NCBI GenBank assembly: GCA_012518325.1
Contig: JAAYSR010000246.1
Location: forward strand, 1-8,767
Origin: Bacillota bacterium
GTDB taxonomy: Bacteria; Bacillota; Limnochordia; Darwinibacteriales; Darwinibacteriaceae
Length of the DNA: 8,767 bases
Direction: 5' to 3'
The notes below the pieces were generated by a model. It was not told where the DNA came from and searched no databases. It saw nothing but the letters and a program-made list of their open reading frames with translations. This document shows, in pieces, positions 1 through 6,137 of this stretch. The position numbers and the translations under genes were made by a program. Positions within the stretch are counted from its first letter, which is position 1. Each line of letters starts with the position of its first letter.

Positions 1-1
1 A

Positions 2-862
2 GTGGCCTTTGTCCTTGCCTCAGGCCTTGTGATCAGCCTGGTGGACCATTTGGTTGTGCCGGGCATCACCCCGTTTCTGCTTTGTGTTACCATTGTCGGC
101 ACCTTTTACTATCTGCCTCCCCGCACTGCCCTGATCGTCTTTGTTGCTGCCTTTCTGGCTTTTCGAGGGGCCTTCCTGTCACTGGACACCGTTTCGGAGA
201 CCGTTCTCAGCTCCACGCTGGTTAACGGCAGGATTGCCTGTGCCATCGGTTTTGCTCTGTCCATCGTCAACTGGCAGCATTTTCGCCGTTCCAAGCTCCA
301 GGAGCAGACCATTGCCAAGCAGCAGAACATACTCACCCGCATGGCCTACCATGATTCCCTCACAGATCTCCCCAACAGGCGCTTTTTAGACGAACTTGTG
401 GGCGAGGAAGTGGAAAGGGTGAAAAACAGGCAGAGAGAGTCTTGCCTCATCATGTGCGATGTGGACAATTTTAAAGCGGTTAATGACACCTACGGGCACC
501 TCTGCGGCGATGACCTCTTGAGGCAGTTCTCACAGCTTGTCAGGGAGTCTGTTGGGAGCAGGAACACCCTGGTCCGGCTGGGGGGCGAGGAGTTTGTGAT
601 CCTGGTGCCCGGCAGCACCCTCGCTGAGGCTGCGGAACTGGCAGATTTATTAAGAGAAACCGTCTCAGGTCACAGCTTTGCCCTTGGCCAGGACAACACC
701 ATTCACATCACTGCCAGCTTTGGGGTGGCCGCCCTGCAGGGAACGGAAGGAATCCGCGACTATTACCTGCAGGCAGATCAGGCCCTCTACCGGGCCAAGG
801 AAGCAGGGAAGAACTGTGTAGCTGTGGCAGGCGGCCCACGGGCTGGGACAGTTGTTGGATAG
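2..862 (+). CDS. Membrane-anchored diguanylate cyclase (GGDEF), 5' partial
   Basis: The product should condense two GTP into cyclic di-GMP at the inner face of the membrane. The visible part is 286 codons and the frame is open to the window edge, so the true start probably lies upstream; the GTG at position 2 has no visible ribosome binding site. Residues about 2-90 are very hydrophobic and contain three to four likely membrane segments (near 2-15, 21-38, 42-58 and 76-90). A short linker (about 95-112, LQEQTIAKQQN) leads to the catalytic domain: DSLTDLPNRR at 118-127, CDVDNFKAVNDTYGH from 152 with metal-binding Asp153, the GGEEF active site at 194-198, and ASFGVA near the end. Active-site residues look intact, so it should be active. 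The RxxD product-inhibition site expected nine residues before GGEEF reads GSRN (185-188), so that feedback site is absent. The DUF1858 gene follows after 12 nt, suggesting co-transcription. Confidence 0.93.
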   Translation: MAFVLASGLVISLVDHLVVPGITPFLLCVTIVGTFYYLPPRTALIVFVAAFLAFRGAFLSLDTVSETVLSSTLVNGRIACAIGFALSIVNWQHFRRSKLQEQTIAKQQNILTRMAYHDSLTDLPNRRFLDELVGEEVERVKNRQRESCLIMCDVDNFKAVNDTYGHLCGDDLLRQFSQLVRESVGSRNTLVRLGGEEFVILVPGSTLAEAAELADLLRETVSGHSFALGQDNTIHITASFGVAALQGTEGIRDYYLQADQALYRAKEAGKNCVAVAGGPRAGTVVG

Positions 863-874
863 AAGGAGGGCGCT

Positions 875-1102
875 ATGGCCAAGACCATTGATCTAAGCAA
901 AACCGTATATGAGCTGGTACAGGAGTTTCCTGAACTTGTGGAAGTCATGAAAGAGATAGGCTTTTCAGCGATTGCCAATCCAGCCATGCTCAAGACAGCG
1001 GGCCGAGTGATGACCATCCCTAAGGGAGCAGCCATGCGGGGGCTGGATATCGAAAACATTAAAGCCGAACTGAGGAAAAGGGGATACTCGATAATGGAGT
1101 AA
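875..1102 (+). CDS. Small stand-alone DUF1858 protein
   Basis: This 75-residue protein is a single DUF1858 domain. The typical pattern is present: TIDLSKTVYELVQEFPEL at 4-21, then EIGF (27-30), IANPAMLKTAGRVMTIPKG (33-51) and a C-terminal helix ending KRGYSI. It has no cysteine, unlike the DUF1858 variants tied to hybrid-cluster proteins that carry a redox disulfide. In anaerobic Bacillota such proteins are often encoded beside, or fused to, DUF438/PAS-type proteins; no such partner follows here. The role is unknown. It is soluble and has no signal peptide. The start is ATG 875 with GAAGGAGGG at 862-870 ideally placed. It lies 12 nt after the diguanylate cyclase and is followed at once by a terminator, so the two genes likely form the end of one operon. 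Confidence 0.88.
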   Translation: MAKTIDLSKTVYELVQEFPELVEVMKEIGFSAIANPAMLKTAGRVMTIPKGAAMRGLDIENIKAELRKRGYSIME

Positions 1103-1104
1103 AG

Positions 1105-1130
1105 AAGCCCGCAAGCCTGCGGGTTTTTTG
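1105..1130 (+). terminator. Rho-independent terminator after the DUF1858 gene
   Basis: A perfect 6-bp GC-rich stem (CCCGCA at 1108-1113, TGCGGG at 1118-1123) with a 4-nt loop is followed by six T (1124-1129). It begins two bases after the DUF1858 stop codon and closes the cyclase-DUF1858 unit. Confidence 0.9.
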
Positions 1131-1177
1131 TTGCTGCTAAATTTCCAGAAAGGAGCAGCTTTGGCAAGGGAAGGCAG

Positions 1178-1194
1178 TTTGACCTTCTCTGACG
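1178..1194 (+). promoter_or_regulatory. CtsR-like operator, distal copy
   Basis: TTTGACC (1178-1184), a 3-nt spacer and TCTGACG (1188-1194). Read on the minus strand this is CGTCAGA-GAA-GGTCAAA. The known CtsR operator is a direct repeat of A/GGTCAAA separated by NAN; one heptad is perfect, the other has two mismatches, and the spacer fits. It lies about 83 bp upstream of a second, denser cluster of the same heptad. Confidence 0.55.
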
Positions 1195-1260
1195 TTGTAA
1201 GGGAGAGAAAGGGGGAGATTCTGCAAGATTTTTTGCCAAAATCACCTCACAGCATCTGCT

Positions 1261-1293
1261 CTTGACCTTTTCTGACTTTGACCTTCCCTGATG
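1261..1293 (+). promoter_or_regulatory. CtsR-like operator cluster, proximal
   Basis: Four heptads in one run: CTTGACC (1261-1267), TCTGACT (1271-1277), TTTGACC (1277-1283) and CCTGATG (1287-1293). On the minus strand the first pair reads AGTCAGA-AAA-GGTCAAG, with six of seven matches to the CtsR heptad RGTCAAA in each half. The second pair has one perfect heptad and one poor partner (three of seven). Spacers of 3 nt with a central A on the minus strand agree with the known CtsR NAN spacer. The third heptad contains the putative -35 of the hsp20 promoter, so binding would block transcription. Repression of hsp20 by CtsR, relieved by heat or protein stress, is inferred. Confidence 0.65.
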
Positions 1294-1306
1294 TTTATGC
1301 AAGAAT
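1278..1306 (+). promoter_or_regulatory. Putative vegetative promoter of hsp20
   Basis: TTGACC (1278-1283, five of six matches to TTGACA) is followed after exactly 17 bp by AAGAAT (1301-1306, four of six to TATAAT), preceded by the extended -10 element TGC at 1298-1300. Transcription would start near 1313, giving a leader of about 30 nt. The -35 lies inside the heptad cluster, the usual arrangement for a repressor-blocked SigA promoter. Confidence 0.5.
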
Positions 1307-1343
1307 GTAATTGAGCAAGATAACATATGAGGAGGTCGTTAGC

Positions 1344-1766
1344 ATGTATAGATTAATGCCATTTCGCAGACACGGCAGGGAGTCGTTCTTCCCGCAGAGT
1401 TTTCAGCAGCTGTTCAGCTGGCCGGAGTTTTCCTGGCAGGGATGGCAAGGGTTCAATGTTGATGTGAAAGAGGCTGCTGATGGCTATTCTCTGCAGGCAG
1501 ACCTGCCTGGCGTAGCAAAGGAGAACATTAAGCTGTCCCTCAATGACGGGTATCTCACCGTGGCAGTGCGCCAGGATGAGATCAAGGCGGAAGACAGCGA
1601 CAGCTACATCTGCCGTGAGAGAAGGCAGGTGTCCAGTCAGCGCAGCTTCTATGTGGGGAACATCTCGCCGGAAGATGTGCAGGCAAGCTATCGAGACGGC
1701 GTGCTGGATGTTCGTTTCCCCAAGGCAGCTGACGGGCCGAGCAACAGGGAAATCCCAATTCAATAG
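1344..1766 (+). CDS. hsp20: Hsp20 family small heat-shock protein
   Basis: An ATP-independent holdase of the alpha-crystallin family: cytoplasmic oligomers bind unfolding proteins and keep them soluble for refolding. The start is ATG 1344, with GGAGGT at 1331-1336 seven nt before it; the in-frame TTG at 1311 would put the ribosome binding site inside the gene and is rejected. The 140-residue product has the usual length. Residues 1-36 are an aromatic-rich N-terminal arm. The alpha-crystallin domain runs from about 37 to 127, with DLPGV at 53-57, the ERR segment at 92-94, and ASYRDGVLDVRFPK at 114-127 as the conserved A-x3-x-GVL signature. The C-terminal tail ends in IPI (137-139), the IxI motif that docks into a neighbouring subunit. 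It is a single-gene unit between a CtsR-like control region and its own terminator. Confidence 0.95.
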   Translation: MYRLMPFRRHGRESFFPQSFQQLFSWPEFSWQGWQGFNVDVKEAADGYSLQADLPGVAKENIKLSLNDGYLTVAVRQDEIKAEDSDSYICRERRQVSSQRSFYVGNISPEDVQASYRDGVLDVRFPKAADGPSNREIPIQ

Positions 1767-1778
1767 TCTGTTAAGGCA

Positions 1779-1807
1779 GCGGAGGCGAGGGCATCGCCTC
1801 CGCTTTT
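1779..1807 (+). terminator. Rho-independent terminator after hsp20
   Basis: A perfect 10-bp stem (GCGGAGGCGA at 1779-1788 with TCGCCTCCGC at 1794-1803) and a 5-nt loop, followed by TTTT and a T-rich tail. It isolates hsp20 from the HNH gene downstream. Confidence 0.92.
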
Positions 1808-1884
1808 CCTTGTTTTGGGGCAGGATTTGGCCTGGCGAAGCCCGAATATGGCAACTAATACCAGTAAGGGGGGGACCAAGTGTG

Positions 1885-2778
1885 ATGAGGGAAGCCCAAA
1901 TCCGGCTGGCTGTTTTTGCCTGGCTCGAGGAACAGTCGGCGCTTTATGAAGACGTCTTGCCCTGGTCCCTGCTCCAACACGGATTTTTCTACAGGGGTCA
2001 GAAAATCAGTCTAGTCGGCCAGCAGGGGATCTGGAAGCCAAAGGCCTTTGAGTCGGTCCCCATCTCGATCCGTACTTCCTACCAGGGGCACTACGCTGAC
2101 GGGATGACTGAGGACGGCCTTCTGCACTACAAATACCGGGGCACCGACCCAAATCATCATGAAAATGCCGGCTTGCGCCGGGCAATGATCGAAGGGGTTC
2201 CCCTGGTTTACTTTCACGGTCTTGCCACAGGCAAGTATGTGGCTGCCTGGCCCGTATACATAGTCGGCGACGATCCCGCTGGCCTGACCTTTACAGTTGC
2301 AGTCGACGACAAACATCACATTCAGTCTGTCCCGTCAGTGAGCGAAGAGGCTGCGCTGGCGCGTCGGCGCTACATCACAGCGAGCTTCAGGGTGCGCCTG
2401 CACCAAAGGGCGTTCCGGGTCAGGGTGCTGGAGGCTTACCGCAGCCAGTGCGCCTTTTGCCGGCTGCGCCATGCCGAGCTGTTGGATGCAGCCCATATTA
2501 TCCCCGACAGTGATCTCGGCGGCGAGCCCGTGGTCAACAACGGCCTTTCGCTCTGCAAAATCCACCATGCCGCCTATGACCGGCACTTCATCGGAGTAAC
2601 ACCCGATTACCAGATCGTGGTGCGGGATGATCTCCTGCAGGAAATCGACGGACCAATGCTGCGCCATGGCATCCAAGGCATCCACAGTCAGCGCCTGCTG
2701 CTTCCGAAAAAAGAGGCGGAGAGGCCGGATCGGGACCGCCTGGCCCTCCGCTACGAACAGTTTCGCAAAGCAATCTGA
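1885..2778 (+). CDS. HNH endonuclease, predicted restriction enzyme (COG3440-like)
   Basis: A 297-residue probable DNA endonuclease. The C-terminal half holds an HNH domain of the HNH_2 type with a zinc-ribbon frame: CAFC at 189-192, the metal-binding His in AAHIIP (His204), the Asn in NNGLSL (218/219), and CKIHHAAYD at 224-232 with His228 as the likely third HNH residue and Cys224/His227 completing the zinc site. The N-terminal half (about 1-160) has conserved-looking blocks such as YKYRGTDP and AAWPVYIVGDDP and may read the target DNA; no methylation-binding domain can be named from sequence alone. The start is ATG 1885, nine nt after AAGGGGGGGA (1866-1875); GTG 1882 is an alternative. No methyltransferase or specificity gene is nearby, so a modification-dependent or solitary nuclease is more likely than a classic restriction-modification pair. 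It is flanked by terminators on both sides. Confidence 0.85.
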   Translation: MREAQIRLAVFAWLEEQSALYEDVLPWSLLQHGFFYRGQKISLVGQQGIWKPKAFESVPISIRTSYQGHYADGMTEDGLLHYKYRGTDPNHHENAGLRRAMIEGVPLVYFHGLATGKYVAAWPVYIVGDDPAGLTFTVAVDDKHHIQSVPSVSEEAALARRRYITASFRVRLHQRAFRVRVLEAYRSQCAFCRLRHAELLDAAHIIPDSDLGGEPVVNNGLSLCKIHHAAYDRHFIGVTPDYQIVVRDDLLQEIDGPMLRHGIQGIHSQRLLLPKKEAERPDRDRLALRYEQFRKAI

Positions 2779-2790
2779 AAAGTCCAGCTT

Positions 2791-2817
2791 CGCACCGAGG
2801 ACCCTTGGTGCGTTTTT
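2791..2817 (+). terminator. Rho-independent terminator after the HNH gene
   Basis: A hairpin of CGCACCGAGG (2791-2800) with the complementary run ending GGTGCG at 2812, containing one G-T wobble, followed by five T at 2813-2817. It starts 12 nt after the HNH stop codon. Confidence 0.9.
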
Positions 2818-2892
2818 CGCGTTTAAGGCAAAAAAGGGTACCGGCTGCCTGCGGCGAAGATCAGGTTAGATTGTAGCGAAGGAGCGAAGCGC

Positions 2893-4911
2893 ATGCAGAC
2901 AAGGAAAGAGAACATTGTAGAAGACTTTCACGGAACACCTGTTGCTGACCCTTACCGCTGGCTGGAAAACACCGACTCTGAAGTGGAGGCCTGGGTGGAA
3001 AACCAGCGCGCCCTGGCAGAGAAGTTTTTTGCCTCAGGGGATCCCCGTCCGCAGCTGAAAAAGCGCCTGGCAGAGCTCTGGAACTTCCCCCGTGTCTTTC
3101 TGCCGAGGAAGGTCGGAGACTGGTACTTTTACGAGGCGAACAGCGGCCTGCAGAACCAGCCGGTGCTTTATCGCCAGCAGGGACTGGAGGGAGCTGCGGA
3201 CACCGTACTGGATCCCAATGCCTGGAGTTCCGACGGGACTGCAGCCATTAGCAACTACACCATTGAGGACGGCGGTAGGTTCCTGGCGTATACTGTATCA
3301 GAGAGCGGCAGCGACCGTCAGGTGATCCACATCCGCGACCTGGAAAGAAAGGAGAACCTGCCGGAGGCCATCCGCTGGTGCAGGTTTACCAACATGGCCT
3401 GGCGGGGAGCTGAGGGCTTTTATTACAGCCGCTTTCCCGAGCCCGGCACCGTGCCTCCGGAAGATGAAGTGAACTACAGCCAGATCTATTGGCACACCCT
3501 GGGCACTCCGCAGGAAGAAGACCGCCTGGTCTTCCATCGCCCCGATGCGAAGGAGCTGAGTTTTTCGCCTTTTCTCACTGCGGACCAGGAGTACCTTTTG
3601 ATCCACGTTAACCACGGGACCGACCCCCGTAATGGGTTTTACTATCAAAAACTTGATGGGGAAGGACCCATTGTCCGCCTTCTGGAGCCGGGGGAAGCGA
3701 CATTCAGGTTCTGGGGCAGCGAAGGCTCCAAGTTTTTCTTCTTCACCGACTGGCAGTCCCCTAAGGGGCGGGTGATCGCCGTCGATGTCGAGGATCCTGA
3801 CAGGGAGAACTGGGTGGAAGTCATCCCTGAGCAGGAGGATGTGATCTCCCAGGGCCGCTATATTGGCGGCAAGTTTGTCATAGCCTATATGCACAACGCC
3901 TCCTCGCGGCTCTGCATTTTCGGAGCAGGCGGCGAGCTGGAGGAAGAGGCGGGGCTGCCGGCCATGGGCTTTATTGAAGGTCTCTCCGGCCAGCAGGATC
4001 ACCGGGAGTTTTTCATCTCCTTTACTTCCTTTTTGCATCCCTCGGCAATATTCCGCTATGATTTGGATGCCGGGAGGCTTGAGCCCTTCGGCAGGCGGGA
4101 GCTGAAGTTCAACCCTGAGGACTATGAAACCTCGCAGGTTTTCTACCCGTCGAAGGACGGCACCCAGGTCTCCATGTTCCTTGTGCACCGCAAGGGGCTG
4201 GAGCTCAACGGGGAAAATCCCTGCCTCCTTTACGGGTACGGCGGGTTCAACATTGCCATAACACCTTCGTTTTCCGCCTCCCGCATTCTCTGGCTTGAAC
4301 TGGGCGGGGTCTATGCAGTGGCCAACCTCAGGGGAGGCAGTGAGTACGGCGATGAATGGCACAGGGCAGGCATGCTCGACAAGAAGCAGAATGTCTTCGA
4401 TGACTTTATCGCAGCGGCGGAGTGGCTGATCGAAAACGGCTACACCAAGCGGGAGAAACTGGCCATTGAAGGGCGCAGCAATGGAGGTTTGCTGGTTTCC
4501 GCCTGCATGACCCAAAGGCCCGAGCTCTACGGGGCTGTGCTCTGCATTGTCCCCGTCACTGATATGCTGCGCTTCCATAAGTTCACGGTGGGACGCTACT
4601 GGATTCCAGAGTACGGCGATCCGGGAAACCCAGAGCACTTTGAGTTTCTGTACCGCTATTCGCCCCTGCACAATGTGAAGAAGGCTGAGTATCCTCCCAC
4701 CTTTGTCATCACAGCCCAGGGCGATGACCGGGTAGTGCCGGGCCATGCCTTCAAGTTCGCCGCTGCGCTGCAGGAGGCCCAGCAGGGGGATGCTCCCATT
4801 TTGCTGCGAGTCGATACGAAGTCCGGCCATGGCCACGGTAAACCTATCGGGAAGATTATTGCTGAGCACGCCGACATTTACGGATTTTTAACAAAAGTGT
4901 TTAAAATTTAG
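2893..4911 (+). CDS. Prolyl oligopeptidase (peptidase family S9A)
   Basis: A serine peptidase that cuts short peptides after proline. At 672 residues it is close to the usual 690-710. The N-terminal ADPYRWLE (18-25) is a family hallmark; a beta-propeller that filters substrate size spans about 70-390; the alpha/beta-hydrolase domain follows, with GYGGF and NLRGGSEYG. The catalytic triad can be placed by family pattern: Ser529 in GRSNGG, Asp611 in GDDRVVPGH and His646 in SGHGHGKP. Trp570 (RYW) matches the proline-stacking tryptophan of the porcine enzyme, and Arg613 its substrate-binding arginine. There is no signal peptide, so it should be cytoplasmic and act in peptide turnover. The start is ATG 2893 with AAGGAG at 2879-2884. 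It is cut off from the HNH gene by a terminator; no clear terminator follows it before the PFK gene. Confidence 0.96.
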   Translation: MQTRKENIVEDFHGTPVADPYRWLENTDSEVEAWVENQRALAEKFFASGDPRPQLKKRLAELWNFPRVFLPRKVGDWYFYEANSGLQNQPVLYRQQGLEGAADTVLDPNAWSSDGTAAISNYTIEDGGRFLAYTVSESGSDRQVIHIRDLERKENLPEAIRWCRFTNMAWRGAEGFYYSRFPEPGTVPPEDEVNYSQIYWHTLGTPQEEDRLVFHRPDAKELSFSPFLTADQEYLLIHVNHGTDPRNGFYYQKLDGEGPIVRLLEPGEATFRFWGSEGSKFFFFTDWQSPKGRVIAVDVEDPDRENWVEVIPEQEDVISQGRYIGGKFVIAYMHNASSRLCIFGAGGELEEEAGLPAMGFIEGLSGQQDHREFFISFTSFLHPSAIFRYDLDAGRLEPFGRRELKFNPEDYETSQVFYPSKDGTQVSMFLVHRKGLELNGENPCLLYGYGGFNIAITPSFSASRILWLELGGVYAVANLRGGSEYGDEWHRAGMLDKKQNVFDDFIAAAEWLIENGYTKREKLAIEGRSNGGLLVSACMTQRPELYGAVLCIVPVTDMLRFHKFTVGRYWIPEYGDPGNPEHFEFLYRYSPLHNVKKAEYPPTFVITAQGDDRVVPGHAFKFAAALQEAQQGDAPILLRVDTKSGHGHGKPIGKIIAEHADIYGFLTKVFKI

Positions 4912-5001
4912 AGGCTTAGGCTAACTTTCCGTTAACTCTACGCTCTGCGGGGAGGAAATCGGTCCCAAAATAAGAAAAGAATGTCGCGGAGTTACAGCAT
5001 A

Positions 5002-5015
5002 TGGTCCGTAGACCA
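5002..5015 (+). repeat. Short inverted repeat in the PFK leader
   Basis: TGGTC (5002-5006) and GACCA (5011-5015) form a 5-bp inverted repeat with a CGTA centre, 24 nt before the PFK start codon. It may be a small operator or mean nothing. The rest of the 128-bp gap after the peptidase gene shows no convincing promoter or riboswitch. Confidence 0.25.
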
Positions 5016-5039
5016 ATTAAGATAGTGGAGGTTGAGTGT

Positions 5040-6059
5040 ATGAATTTTGGTGTTTTGACTGGCGGAGGCGACTCTGCAGGAATCAATGACTTTCTCTATT
5101 TCCTGGCAAAGCGTTTGGAAAGCGAAGGGCACACCCTGACCGGCTTTCGCAGCAGCTGGCTGGGCATGGTGAACAACGATGCCATCAGCCTGAACAGCGC
5201 CATGCTGGCCCCCCATCGCCACACCCCAAGCACAATGCTGGGCAGCGAACGCAAGAACCCCATTAAGGACGGCCAGATGGACCAAGTGTTGGCCAGCCTG
5301 GAAGACCGCAAGATCGACGCTATGATCTGCATGGGCGGCGATGATACTCTGGGCGTAGCAGCTCACTTGTCCGAGCTCGGCTTTAAAGTCGTCGGAGCAC
5401 CCCAGACCATTGACAATGACCTGAGATTCACTGACTACACACTCGGCTATGACACAGCCGTTCGCCAGGCGGCAACCTGCATTAACAGCATGATCAACAG
5501 CAACGTCGGCCATGACAAAGACATGATCGCAGAGGTCATGGGCCGCGATGCAGGCTGGCTGGCCTTCGCCACCGCATTGAACACTCCTGCCTGCGCCTGC
5601 ATGTGCCCTGAAGGGCCCATGGAGCTGGAAGAGATGATCGAGCGCATGAAGGAATACAAGAAGAGAACCGGACGGGCAGGTCTGGCCATCGTATCTGAAG
5701 GCATTGAACTGAAGGGCGTCGACCGCGGTGAGCTCCGCAAGGACGCATTCGGCAATGTCTATACAGCAGGTGTCGGCCACATCGTCGGCGATATTTATGA
5801 GAAGGCCACAGGCCGCAAGCCCCGCGTGCAAGTGATGGGCTACCTCCTGAGGGGCGGCATTCCTTCGCCGTTTGATGTAGATTTGGCCCTGAGCTTTGCC
5901 AACCTGGCAGTTGACCTGATCCTGGAAGGCAAGACCGGCCTGATGGTCACCAGGCTCGAAGGCCGTGACCAGGCTGTTCCCCTCAGGGACGTTGCCGGCG
6001 GCAAGAAGTACATGGATCCAAAATTCCTCGAGACGCAGTTCAAGCGGATGCTGGCCTAG
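5040..6059 (+). CDS. 6-phosphofructokinase, PPi-type/mixed-substrate group
   Basis: It phosphorylates fructose 6-phosphate to the 1,6-bisphosphate in cytoplasmic glycolysis. The start is ATG 5040, seven nt after GGAGGT (5027-5032), giving the standard opening MNFGVLTGGGDSAGIN; ATG 5001 would add 13 residues with no ribosome binding site. Length is 339 residues. Motifs: GGDDT at 99-103, TIDND at 123-127 with catalytic Asp125 (E. coli Asp127), MGRDAGW, and the sugar-phosphate site GYLLRGGIPSPFD. Asp102 replaces the glycine of ATP enzymes (E. coli Gly104), the mark of pyrophosphate users. The second diagnostic position (E. coli Gly124, Lys in PPi enzymes) is Gln122, so the phosphoryl donor is not certain. 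If pyrophosphate is used, the step would be reversible and ATP-sparing. Codons are strongly biased to C-ending forms, suggesting high expression. A terminator follows. Confidence 0.94.
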   Translation: MNFGVLTGGGDSAGINDFLYFLAKRLESEGHTLTGFRSSWLGMVNNDAISLNSAMLAPHRHTPSTMLGSERKNPIKDGQMDQVLASLEDRKIDAMICMGGDDTLGVAAHLSELGFKVVGAPQTIDNDLRFTDYTLGYDTAVRQAATCINSMINSNVGHDKDMIAEVMGRDAGWLAFATALNTPACACMCPEGPMELEEMIERMKEYKKRTGRAGLAIVSEGIELKGVDRGELRKDAFGNVYTAGVGHIVGDIYEKATGRKPRVQVMGYLLRGGIPSPFDVDLALSFANLAVDLILEGKTGLMVTRLEGRDQAVPLRDVAGGKKYMDPKFLETQFKRMLA

Positions 6060-6084
6060 CCGGCTGGATCGGGGAAGACAAAAT

Positions 6085-6120
6085 AAAAGTGACGGGCTGT
6101 TGGGCGGCCCGCCACTTTTT
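6085..6120 (+). terminator. Rho-independent terminator after the PFK gene
   Basis: AAAAGTGACGGGC (6085-6097) pairs with GCCCGCCACTTTT (6107-6119) with one A-C mismatch and a 9-nt loop; the distal arm runs into five T. It lies between the PFK and the ArsC/Spx-like gene, only about 7 nt before the latter's ribosome binding site. Confidence 0.88.
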
Positions 6121-6137
6121 CAACATAGGAGGGGACT

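Noticed and set aside
1160..1240. Inverted repeat TTTGGCAA (1160-1167) and TTGCCAAA (1233-1240) around the distal operator
   Set aside because: Eight bases with 65 bp between the arms is within chance for such a region and no structure or family explains it.
787..1326. A 179-codon minus-strand open frame across the DUF1858 gene and the hsp20 control region
   Set aside because: It overlaps two genes with clear family matches plus a terminator and promoter region, and its product resembles no family.
1131..1343. CIRCE element (HrcA operator) before hsp20
   Set aside because: The TTAGCACTC-N9-GAGTGCTAA inverted repeat is not present; only the CtsR-like heptads are seen.
1543..1884. N-terminal extension of the HNH protein into hsp20
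   Set aside because: The frame is open upstream, but it crosses the Hsp20 coding region and its terminator hairpin, and the ribosome binding site at 1866-1875 supports the start at 1885.
3298..4869. A 523-codon open frame antisense to the prolyl oligopeptidase gene
   Set aside because: The plus-strand frame has a complete catalytic triad and family motifs. The antisense product shows no recognisable domain and is explained by GC-rich codon use that leaves the opposite frame open.
4912..5039. Possible riboswitch or leader regulation before the PFK gene
   Set aside because: No conserved riboswitch core, no terminator/anti-terminator pair and only a 5-bp inverted repeat are visible.
4992..5831. 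A 279-codon open frame antisense to the PFK gene
   Set aside because: It mirrors a strongly biased, conserved coding sequence; the His/Ala/Gly/Val-rich product lacks family motifs and no ribosome binding site is evident.
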